64,000 nt of DNA from a filamentous cyanobacterium CCT1 (GTDB taxonomy: Bacteria; Cyanobacteriota; Cyanobacteriia; Phormidesmidales; Phormidesmidaceae), in NCBI GenBank assembly GCA_003017855.1, contig PYER01000003.1:1-64000 (forward strand), in the 5' to 3' direction. This document shows positions 11,720 through 19,650 of the stretch, piece after piece (the first letter of the stretch is position 1; each line of letters begins with the position of its first letter). The notes beneath the pieces are model-generated. The model made no database searches. It saw nothing but the letters and a program-made list of their open reading frames with translations, and was not told the origin of the DNA. The translations under genes were made by a program, and so were the position numbers.

Positions 11720-12508
11720 ATGACGCTATCTGCGTGTTCAAGCTGCAAAAATGCTGTCGACAGCATTTGCCTGTTGGGGCAGAGCTACATCGACGTCTAT
11801 CTAACCGTCCAAAATATTACCAATGAACAAGATCGAGAAAAAGTTACCCATCAGCTGGCCAATTGCTCATTTTGGGAAGAGTCTGAACTGTTTAAGCAAA
11901 TCTGCCGCGAGGTTACACTCAGCCAGCACGCTTGGAGCCGAATTGCTTACATCAAGCTCCAGTCATCTGACCAAGAAATGTTTGCTGGGTTAATCGACGT
12001 AGCACGCGATGTGGTGCATAACCCCATCAGTAACACCGGACAGCCTGGTCTGGCGGAGCCTCAACCCGCGCTCGATCTAGAGCCTCTGCCCTCAGCGGCT
12101 CCTGAAATCGAATCCAGTTCTGTAGCCCCCGCAGAGCCCGTTGCAGATCAAACGGAAGCGGACACAACGACGCTGCCCGGCAACAGCCCAACGGAAAGTG
12201 AGCCTGAAGCGACTGCCCTTGAGAACCCGATCGATCAAGATCTAAGCCAGACTGTCGCCAGCCAGGATGACCAAGTTCCAAGCCAGACTATTGCTAGCCA
12301 GGATGACCAAGATCCTGTAGAACAGGCTATGCAAGAACTCTTGAGCAATGCGATCACGTCATCGACCCAGGTGTCGTTGGCAGAGGCTCAGGCTCTGCAA
12401 TGGGGCCGGGGTTCAGGTCGAGTGACTAACGCTGCTAATGTCTCTGCCAACACCAATCTAGAACTCGAACGCAACTCCCAGTTTGAGTCTCTTCCTAGTA
12501 TTGCCTAG
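11720..12508 (+). CDS. hypothetical protein with N-terminal Cys cluster and acidic repeat tail
   Basis: ATG with AGGA-type RBS; CSSCKNAVDSIC; tandem SQTVASQDDQVP/SQTIASQDDQDP. Confidence 0.6.
   Translation: MTLSACSSCKNAVDSICLLGQSYIDVYLTVQNITNEQDREKVTHQLANCSFWEESELFKQICREVTLSQHAWSRIAYIKLQSSDQEMFAGLIDVARDVVHNPISNTGQPGLAEPQPALDLEPLPSAAPEIESSSVAPAEPVADQTEADTTTLPGNSPTESEPEATALENPIDQDLSQTVASQDDQVPSQTIASQDDQDPVEQAMQELLSNAITSSTQVSLAEAQALQWGRGSGRVTNAANVSANTNLELERNSQFESLPSIA
12245..12316 (+). repeat. two tandem 36-nt units inside CDS
   Basis: agccagactgtcgccagccaggatgaccaagttcca / agccagactattgctagccaggatgaccaagatcct. Confidence 0.85.
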
Positions 12509-12860
12509 ATAAGTAGGCAGCGAGGAGGTCGGTTAACGGTATCGCTCCCAGGCCGTTAACCGATCGCTACACCTAACAATTTACGCAGTACCTTTGTTCT
12601 CCGCTTTCATCACAAGTACTTGCAAGCCCATCTGCTTCGATGTGCAGATGGACGAACACTTGAAAAATTCTGGGATTAATGATCAATTGAGCCACCAAAG
12701 AAAATGGCGGCTCATCCATGCAATTATTTTTAATACGTAAACGAATACAACAAAAAACTCAAAAAAATCGCTTAAATTTTCTTCGCTCAAACATTTAGAA
12801 AAACGTTTCTGAGCCCTAAGTAAATATCATTCTGGAGGACGGTAAGCCTAAAAACCGAGG

Positions 12861-12905
12861 CAACCCCTAGGCATAAGGGGTCTTACCCCTTATGCCTAGG
12901 GGTTG
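12861..12905. repeat. perfect 21-bp inverted repeat, 3-nt loop
   Basis: caacccctaggcataaggggt-ctt-accccttatgcctaggggttg. Confidence 0.95.
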
Positions 12906-13204
12906 TTGATCCGCTTGCCACTTGCCGTTAGTCAAGGAATTATGTTTACAGGACAACGGGCAGGGTGAGCACAATTTTCTAAAACTGTCACGTTAAGAAC
13001 AAATGTCTCACCCACTTATAGCGATTGCTGAGCCTACGAGATGGGCCTAGCAGATTTTCTCTGCCCTATTTTGAGGGGTCTACCGAGAAAATCTTTAGCA
13101 GCAGACTGTAGACCACGCTGCGGATACCTTATCTGCCACAGCAACGTTACATTGGCCCCGTAGATTATTGTCCAACTCACTGTCACCTTTACGCGGAGCC
13201 GGCT

Positions 13205-14227
13205 ATGAACCTCAGACAAGACATTCAGAGAGTCGATATTGAGACCTACTTCAGCGATGTTGACGATCACGTTAAGGATAGTGATCAAGCCGTTATTATC
13301 CCTCCTGCCAATCTAGTCTCGACATCGGTAAAGCAACAGCTTATTACTACACCTGCCACCTCTGGTTCAGTGCTAAAACCCTACCAAAACGAGCGATCGC
13401 TACTTTTCAAACATCGCGACTTTAGTGTATTTGAACTGGAAGCAGCTCATGGTGCCGTTCGCGAACTGAGAGACAAACTACAGGAAAATACCTCGCCAAA
13501 AGTTAAGCCCCTGCCCCTTCCAAAGGTTGAAATTTCTGAACCACCTAAACCAAACTGGATCAGGCCTGCTGCAGGTCTCTTGGTTATCCTAATGGCGACT
13601 GCTATTACCTCTAAGGCTTCATGGCCCTACATAAGTGCCTGCTTAGCCCAGCAATGCTATTACTCCACTCAGGAGCGATTTATAGAGATAGCTAAATCGT
13701 TAAGCCAAGTCGCTAGCGATCGCCTCTCAAACAATTCACAAGCAGACGACAGCGCTTTAGATCAACAGCATTTCAGCACAGGGCTAAGGTATGCTCAAGC
13801 AGCATCGGACCTGACCCAGCAGGCTCAAACCAGTACCGACTGGCAACAGGTTGTTCAGTTATGGCAGTTGGCCCTCAACAGCATTGGCCATATCTCTTCG
13901 GAAAGTACTTTGTATTCTGAGGCCCAGGCCAAAGAAGTTATATATCGAACTAACCTCGCCTACTCTCGCCGAGAACTGGATATGGCTCCTTTTCGAGGTG
14001 GAGTTAAAGCAGCAGAAGAAGCGTCACGGCTAGCGATCGAAGCTAATTCTAAAGAAGATTGGCAAACCGTGGCAGACAAGTGGCAAGCAGCCCTAACTAA
14101 AATGCAGGCGGTCTCTAGCAACAATCAACATTACTCAATCGCCCAGGCCAAGCTTGTAGAGTACTCCACCAAATTTGCCTATGCCCAAAAGCGTTACTTG
14201 GATAGCCAAGCTACTTATCGTCCATAG
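13205..14227 (+). CDS. single-pass membrane protein with two about 65-aa tandem helical repeats
   Basis: TM near PAAGLLVILMATAITSKASW; repeats GLRYAQAASDLTQQAQTSTDWQQVVQLWQLALNSI... and GVKAAEEASRLAIEANSKEDWQTVADKWQAALTKM... Confidence 0.65.
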   Translation: MNLRQDIQRVDIETYFSDVDDHVKDSDQAVIIPPANLVSTSVKQQLITTPATSGSVLKPYQNERSLLFKHRDFSVFELEAAHGAVRELRDKLQENTSPKVKPLPLPKVEISEPPKPNWIRPAAGLLVILMATAITSKASWPYISACLAQQCYYSTQERFIEIAKSLSQVASDRLSNNSQADDSALDQQHFSTGLRYAQAASDLTQQAQTSTDWQQVVQLWQLALNSIGHISSESTLYSEAQAKEVIYRTNLAYSRRELDMAPFRGGVKAAEEASRLAIEANSKEDWQTVADKWQAALTKMQAVSSNNQHYSIAQAKLVEYSTKFAYAQKRYLDSQATYRP

Positions 14228-14291
14228 GAGGCCAACAGGCGCAAACCATTGCCTCATACTTTCCCCATCAACCCGCACTGCGGTGTCTCCA

Positions 14292-14927
14292 TTAAGGGCG
14301 ATAGCTAAACGCAAAGCACTCAGGCGGCGATTTTGGACCAGTCAGCGTTAAAAGAGTGTAGTCAGCGCTGGAATAATCTGGGTCTTTGTAGTACAAAACA
14401 ACTGCCGAAAGCTCAGGATCATTGCGATCAATGGCTTCTAGGCAGCTGCGATCGGCAAGATTTTGCCTTTCGATAAAGGCTAGTTTGGGGCCACTATCTA
14501 AGTCAGTAAACACGACCGCCCCATCACCATATGCCATATATCCTTGCCAAGCCAAAGCCAAAATAGCTTGGTAGTGCTGAGTCAAACGCTGTAGAGCTAC
14601 TTTTGAAACGTTTTGCAAATCCGGTTGGGAATGCTGAACAACTACAGAGTTGGGCAATGCCGCTTCACCAGCAGGCGAAACAACATCCTGACTTAAGACC
14701 GTGCCCGGTAGCGGCAACTCCTCAGGAACCCACACCAGAAGTTCTCCAGGCTGACATTGCAGTGCAGCACAGATCCCCTCCAAACGCTGAGGAGTCAGTC
14801 GCGGCATGTCATCGGCCTTACGCAATCGATAAACCGAATTCTCCGTGATATCCAGATACTCAGCGAGATCCTTATTGCGCATGCGCTTTCTCGCCATCAC
14901 CTCATGTAGCTTCCAGCGAATCGGCAT
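14292..14927 (-). CDS. XRE/Cro-CI-like helix-turn-helix transcriptional regulator with C-terminal unknown domain
   Basis: RWKLHEVMARKRMRNKDLAEYLDITENSVYRLRKADDMPRLTPQRLEGICAALQCQPGELLVW. Confidence 0.85.
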   Translation of the reverse strand: MPIRWKLHEVMARKRMRNKDLAEYLDITENSVYRLRKADDMPRLTPQRLEGICAALQCQPGELLVWVPEELPLPGTVLSQDVVSPAGEAALPNSVVVQHSQPDLQNVSKVALQRLTQHYQAILALAWQGYMAYGDGAVVFTDLDSGPKLAFIERQNLADRSCLEAIDRNDPELSAVVLYYKDPDYSSADYTLLTLTGPKSPPECFAFSYRP

Positions 14928-14979
14928 GGTGGATCAGGAGTACAAGTGAGCTCACCACTATAAAAGCACAAAAACACGT

Positions 14980-14998
14980 ATCTACTTCAGCCGTAGAT
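14980..14998. promoter_or_regulatory. putative operator dyad 1 (ATCTAC-N7-GTAGAT)
   Basis: atctac ttcagcc gtagat, between divergent regulator and cluster. Confidence 0.65.
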
Positions 14999-15014
14999 TT
15001 TTAACCCTAATGGC

Positions 15015-15043
15015 TTGACATTGATCTACGCTTCAAGTAGATT
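15015..15043 (+). promoter_or_regulatory. putative sigma70-type promoter for the 15114-20505 cluster
   Basis: TTGACA (15015-15020), 17-nt spacer, TAGATT (15038-15043). Confidence 0.6.
15024..15042. promoter_or_regulatory. putative operator dyad 2 (ATCTAC-N7-GTAGAT), overlapping the promoter
   Basis: atctac gcttcaa gtagat, same half-sites and spacer length as dyad 1; centres 44 bp apart. Confidence 0.65.
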
Positions 15044-15113
15044 AATCGCATTGGAGCAAGAGAAGCCTACGGCCGAGTACTCCACCACCAACTAGGTTTG
15101 AACGAGGTATTCA

Positions 15114-15674
15114 ATGAGAAACAAAAACGCCGCCTTGGATGACCACTCGTGCTGCAGCAGCCCGTCTAAGAGCGCTGAGTCCTTACCCAATTCCGGCAGC
15201 CTAGCGCCAGGTATGCGGTTTTTCAGGAATGGGCACTGGTGGGAAGTAGATGGCTACATCAAAGGACGCGCCAGTAGCTACTACAAATGCAAGCCAGCAT
15301 GCTTTGTAGAAAGCCGATTTTATACAGAATCTGAAATTAAGCAAGCACTAGAAAAGGAAACCCAAATCATGAACCAAAAACTCCAAGAGTACGGCAGCAG
15401 AGGAACTGGTCGCCTACTCGCTGAACCCAGCGACAACACAACTCTTGTTGCTGGCAATTTTTCTGAACAGCGAACCACCAGCATCGCAAAAGTCAAGCCC
15501 TACTTAGAAAAAAAAGAGCCACTCAAGGTATTACTGGTCGGTTCGCGACAGGCCGTAAAAAAAACCATTCAAGCTCTACATCTTTTAGGCTTTGCCAATT
15601 TAAATGACTGGAGCGCTTTCCAAAACCGTTCTAACGGCGAAGAAGTTCTGAGCATTCTGGTACAAAAAGTCTAA
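15114..15674 (+). CDS. hypothetical cyanobacterial protein; C-terminal domain shared with 8400-8666 product
   Basis: LKVLLVGSRQAVKKTIQALHLLGFANLNDWSAFQN...EVLSILVQKV. Confidence 0.65.
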   Translation: MRNKNAALDDHSCCSSPSKSAESLPNSGSLAPGMRFFRNGHWWEVDGYIKGRASSYYKCKPACFVESRFYTESEIKQALEKETQIMNQKLQEYGSRGTGRLLAEPSDNTTLVAGNFSEQRTTSIAKVKPYLEKKEPLKVLLVGSRQAVKKTIQALHLLGFANLNDWSAFQNRSNGEEVLSILVQKV

Positions 15675-15703
15675 CCTGTGTAGCAATCATAGAGAGGGGA
15701 ATA

Positions 15704-16198
15704 ATGAAAAAAAATCCTGCTGAATCAACTTTTATTTTGCTCTCCAACTACAGCTTTGAGTTAACTGAAACTAATGTTAACGACATGGTATTTGGCTGGC
15801 TTAGCTTATATCCAGGCAAATGGGTGGTCGCAGCTATTGTTGAAGCCATATACCAGGGACGCTACAAAGTTGAATCAGTCAGCCGAATCCTTAGCTCATG
15901 GAACACAAAAGGTTACCCGGCACACCATTTTGACTATGACTTTGCTGACGTGGTTTGCAAGCAACTTGTCAACTTGGGCACCTACAGAGTAAGCAAATCA
16001 AATCGAGAGGCTATGAAAACTATGCAACACCAAGAACATACCGTTTCAGAGCAACTAAAAACTGAAGTAAACCATCAGCGAGAAGGGCAAAATTTAGCAG
16101 AAATGATTCCCAAAAAGCACTGCAAAACGGGCTTTAAGAATACGCCCAATCAAAAAATAGGCGAGTGTGAAAGGTTAGTTGTTCACATCACTGCTTAA
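15704..16198 (+). CDS. hypothetical protein
   Basis: Ordered ORF with IVEAIYQGRYKVESVSRILSSWNTKG segment of a type I recognise from cyanobacterial hypothetical proteins; 29 nt after previous gene. Confidence 0.6.
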   Translation: MKKNPAESTFILLSNYSFELTETNVNDMVFGWLSLYPGKWVVAAIVEAIYQGRYKVESVSRILSSWNTKGYPAHHFDYDFADVVCKQLVNLGTYRVSKSNREAMKTMQHQEHTVSEQLKTEVNHQREGQNLAEMIPKKHCKTGFKNTPNQKIGECERLVVHITA

Positions 16199-16230
16199 AA
16201 ATTAGATCGATTCGCAGGAGATCAGCAGAC

Positions 16231-16593
16231 ATGCATTCATATTATCCCAAGAGCTATGACTACTACACTGACGAACGTAACGCCTTTCTATCAACGCCCT
16301 CACAAGAGAACTATGGAAGCACGCTTACTGCTGAAATAATAATCCTGGAGCCAGCTTCGTTTACAGAAATCTCAGAAGCCATTCATGCCTTGAGAAGTAA
16401 CCAAATGGTTGTCTTGAACCTGATGAAAATTGATTTTGAAGAAGCCCAGCGCTGTGTAGACTTTTTAGCAGGAAGTATTCTCATGATTAATGGAACTGTT
16501 GAGAAGATAGATGAAAAAATATTCATTTTTGCTCCCTATAGTGCAGAGATTATCGCTGAGCACCAGCAGAATGAAGATCGAGGTAGCCAATGA
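16231..16593 (+). CDS. SepF-like (YlmF/Cdv2) short paralogue
   Basis: EIIILEPASFTEISEAIHALRSNQMVVLNLMKIDFEEAQRCVDFLAGSILMINGTVEKIDEKIFIFAP matches the SepF core pattern (EP.SF.E...I..LR....VVLNL...D...AQR.VDF.AG....I.G....I...IF.F.P). Confidence 0.85.
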   Translation: MHSYYPKSYDYYTDERNAFLSTPSQENYGSTLTAEIIILEPASFTEISEAIHALRSNQMVVLNLMKIDFEEAQRCVDFLAGSILMINGTVEKIDEKIFIFAPYSAEIIAEHQQNEDRGSQ

Positions 16594-16714
16594 ATATCAG
16601 ATTGACAATTTCGGCTAGGCATTGCATAGATGATTCAAAAATTCTTTGACGCATAGTTGTTCTAATCCAAAATTTCTTTAAATAATCCCAAGGCAACGCA
16701 ATTAGGAAAGCAAA

Positions 16715-18859
16715 ATGATTTCTCCAGACTTAGTTTCAGGCATCACGTTTTGGATCTTCAAGGCTCTTTGGGAAAGCCGTGACGAAACTTACAAACTGCT
16801 AAGCCAGAGACTTAATCAGAGCATTTTCTATGCTTCAAAAGAATATCAGGCCAATTACATTGCTAGACACGGATTTATAAAACAAGAAGAGTTTAGGCCT
16901 TCTATAGCATTATCTAAACTTTATATATCGCCATCTCTCGTTGACCGAAAAATACCCGTTCATCAATTAAGCAAAACATTACCCTATTACAAAGAAATTG
17001 ACTACCTTAATAAGCTTAACCTGACCCAAGATAGCTCTAGTTTATTTGATCAACATAAACATTTAATTATTAAGGGAGATTCGGGGATTGGAAAAACAAC
17101 TTTTCTAAAGAAGCTAGGGTTAGAAGCCTTTGAGGAAAGAGAAGACTATCCTTCCGGTGGGTATATTCCCGTTTTTATTCAGATATCTCAAAGTTTTAAC
17201 ATTAAAATTGATCTACAAAAAATGGTGGAAGAAGAGTTTAAAGCTTGCGGTTTTCCGGAGTACGAAGGGTTTACAGAGTCGGCTTTAAAGAAAGGAAAAT
17301 TGCTCGTTCTAATTGATGAAAGTGACACGATTACACACCACCTCCAAGACAATTTAATTCTGAAGTTAAAAAGCTTTTCTGACCTCTATAAAGGCAACAG
17401 AATAGTATTAGCTAGTCGAAAATCTCTAAACACAAAAGCATTGACTCACTTTCACAGTGTTAGCATTTTGGGTTTTGGTAGCGATCAAATCCAAACGTAC
17501 ATCTACAAAGTCTACCAGGTACCGAATGAAGGAGTCATTTCTGATTCAACTTGCCAGGATATTTGGCAAAAAATAGGTGAAAACGACAAGGCGACAAGGT
17601 TGATAGTCCATAATCCTTTTTGCTTAAGTATTGTCCTGTCACTATACCAAAAATCAACCCAAAAAATTTCTGGTAAAACTATACTCTACGAGAAAATCCT
17701 CTCAAATCTACTAGGAACTACTATTTCTCCAGGCACTTTAGATCTCACCTATAAAGGAATGGAAAGTTCCGTTGAAGCTCGTCTAGGCATTTTATCTGAG
17801 ATGGCTTATGTTTGCCTTAAAAGTGGCAGACAGTACTTCCACAAAATGGAAATATACCGACTTTATGCAGCAATCGTGCAGAAACGAGCTATTCAATATG
17901 ATCTAACCAACTTTGCATCTATACGAGAGGAAACCTTTAACGATTTCCTCGTCAGCGTAAATGACAATTTATGTCAGTTCAGCAACCCGCTAATTCAAAA
18001 GATACTTGTTTCACATCACCTTATGGGTAGCCTAAAAATCTTAGACGAATCAATTGATCAGTTTTTAGATACACCATCATGGGAGGATGTGTTCGTTTTC
18101 TTGGCCGGTATGCAAGGGGCTGACTACTTGCTATCAATTATACAAAATAGAATTTTTTCTAATTTAAGCACCCCTAACCTGAGCAGCTTTATGAATTGGA
18201 TCGAGTCTGTCTCTGAAGATGTATGTATATCATCAAATCAAGCCGTTAATCGATGCTATGTAGCATTTATGGTTTTTGAAATAATGCTGCTATTCGGCGA
18301 TCGCAATTCCGACAAATCAGTCATAGCTAATATTCTTAAAAAGATTAAGGAAGTTATTTCCCTTTTGGATCCCGAATGCCATCTTATTAATTCAATCAAT
18401 TCCAAGAATATCGACGGCATGAGATTGAGTTTAAATCATTTTATCGATCCTAAGATAACTAGGGGTTTGTCACTAGAACGCCTTCTTGATTTGGCAGCAA
18501 TTCTTTCTAAAAAAGCGCAGTCTTATAAATTAATTAATTCTAGTAATGCACAAAGATTGCTGTCCACAATATCGCGCATAAGAAAACAGCTGGAGGGTAA
18601 ATCTATATCAACTTATCACCGAAAAGTCTGTGAAAAAAACCTGTACATGTTATGGATGAGCTCTTTCGATATGGTCGATAACAATCTTAAGTTCACGCCC
18701 AGTGACTTACAGTCATTCTATTTATATAGCCGGGGAGCATGTCTCATTGTTAATTGCCTTCGAGAAGCTTTTTATGTATCTGGAAGACTTCAGGACGATG
18801 TAATTCAAGCTTTGTTTACAAATCCCGTTTCCGCTTTTCCCCCCACAACCAACCTATAG
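16715..18859 (+). CDS. NACHT/STAND-type NTPase
   Basis: Walker A GDSGIGKTTFLKKL, IPVFIQISQS, Walker B LLVLIDESD, IVLASR sensor-like strand, NPFCLSIVLSLY; helical C-terminus without obvious repeats. Confidence 0.85.
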   Translation: MISPDLVSGITFWIFKALWESRDETYKLLSQRLNQSIFYASKEYQANYIARHGFIKQEEFRPSIALSKLYISPSLVDRKIPVHQLSKTLPYYKEIDYLNKLNLTQDSSSLFDQHKHLIIKGDSGIGKTTFLKKLGLEAFEEREDYPSGGYIPVFIQISQSFNIKIDLQKMVEEEFKACGFPEYEGFTESALKKGKLLVLIDESDTITHHLQDNLILKLKSFSDLYKGNRIVLASRKSLNTKALTHFHSVSILGFGSDQIQTYIYKVYQVPNEGVISDSTCQDIWQKIGENDKATRLIVHNPFCLSIVLSLYQKSTQKISGKTILYEKILSNLLGTTISPGTLDLTYKGMESSVEARLGILSEMAYVCLKSGRQYFHKMEIYRLYAAIVQKRAIQYDLTNFASIREETFNDFLVSVNDNLCQFSNPLIQKILVSHHLMGSLKILDESIDQFLDTPSWEDVFVFLAGMQGADYLLSIIQNRIFSNLSTPNLSSFMNWIESVSEDVCISSNQAVNRCYVAFMVFEIMLLFGDRNSDKSVIANILKKIKEVISLLDPECHLINSINSKNIDGMRLSLNHFIDPKITRGLSLERLLDLAAILSKKAQSYKLINSSNAQRLLSTISRIRKQLEGKSISTYHRKVCEKNLYMLWMSSFDMVDNNLKFTPSDLQSFYLYSRGACLIVNCLREAFYVSGRLQDDVIQALFTNPVSAFPPTTNL

Positions 18860-18870
18860 GAGGATCCGCC

Positions 18871-19605
18871 ATGAATATTGAAAATTTAGTTCAACTCTCG
18901 TTCGAACAGTTGGATGAAATTCATCGACGAATTAGTACTGCGATTCATGAAAAAAGAATAATGAGGGTTGGTAATTCTGCAAGTGACATTTTAGATTTAA
19001 TGGCGACGAACTACTCTGACGTAGATCTGTGGGATGTACTCAATGAACTTGCATTTCGTAGTCAACTAAAGGTTGATCTAAAGAGCAGTTCAATTAGCTA
19101 TAAGCCAGTGCTGAATGAAACACCCAACTTAAAAGAGGACCAGAGGCCTGAATTATCGTTTCAAAACATTCAAATTCTATCAGAGCGATTGAAAACGATC
19201 CGAAATTCTGTTTTGCAGCATGATGACTCTCGCTTGTTATGGTTAACCAGCGGAGCTACCCAAAAAACATCAAAAATGTTTGGCAAAGATTTGGCAGAAG
19301 TTTTACAGGAAGCAACCAAAAGATTGGATAGACTACACGACGTAAGTGACGAAGACGAGCAGATAAAGGATTTAAGTTCTGAGGTCATCAAAATAGATGA
19401 GTGGGCAGAATTTAAACTTGGCATCTCTTTATTGTATGGAACTTTAACGGTCATTAATCCATTTTCTTCTAGAGACAATCAAACCAAAGACAATCCTCGT
19501 ACATCGCAACGGCTTCCCACGTCTGAAAACAGCAGAAATAAAGCTAGTTTAGAGCTTAGCTTTTACTCAAATCAGCGCAAAGGCGCTAGCGGCTACGTTC
19601 AGTAA
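18871..19605 (+). CDS. hypothetical protein, translationally coupled to the NACHT gene
   Basis: ATG 11 nt after NACHT stop with taggagga RBS; helical acidic protein. Confidence 0.65.
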   Translation: MNIENLVQLSFEQLDEIHRRISTAIHEKRIMRVGNSASDILDLMATNYSDVDLWDVLNELAFRSQLKVDLKSSSISYKPVLNETPNLKEDQRPELSFQNIQILSERLKTIRNSVLQHDDSRLLWLTSGATQKTSKMFGKDLAEVLQEATKRLDRLHDVSDEDEQIKDLSSEVIKIDEWAEFKLGISLLYGTLTVINPFSSRDNQTKDNPRTSQRLPTSENSRNKASLELSFYSNQRKGASGYVQ

Positions 19606-19650
19606 TAGTTCTCAGCCTGTATCAACACATCTAAAATGGGAGAAAACCGA

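Noticed and set aside
13034-13288. 84-aa minus-strand ORF upstream of the 13205 gene
   Set aside because: Overlaps the start and leader of a better-supported CDS; no recognisable domain.
16602-16630. Internal promoter before the NACHT gene (TTGACA-N17-CATAGA)
   Set aside because: -35 is perfect but the -10 matches only half the consensus; needs TSS mapping, so not listed as a feature.
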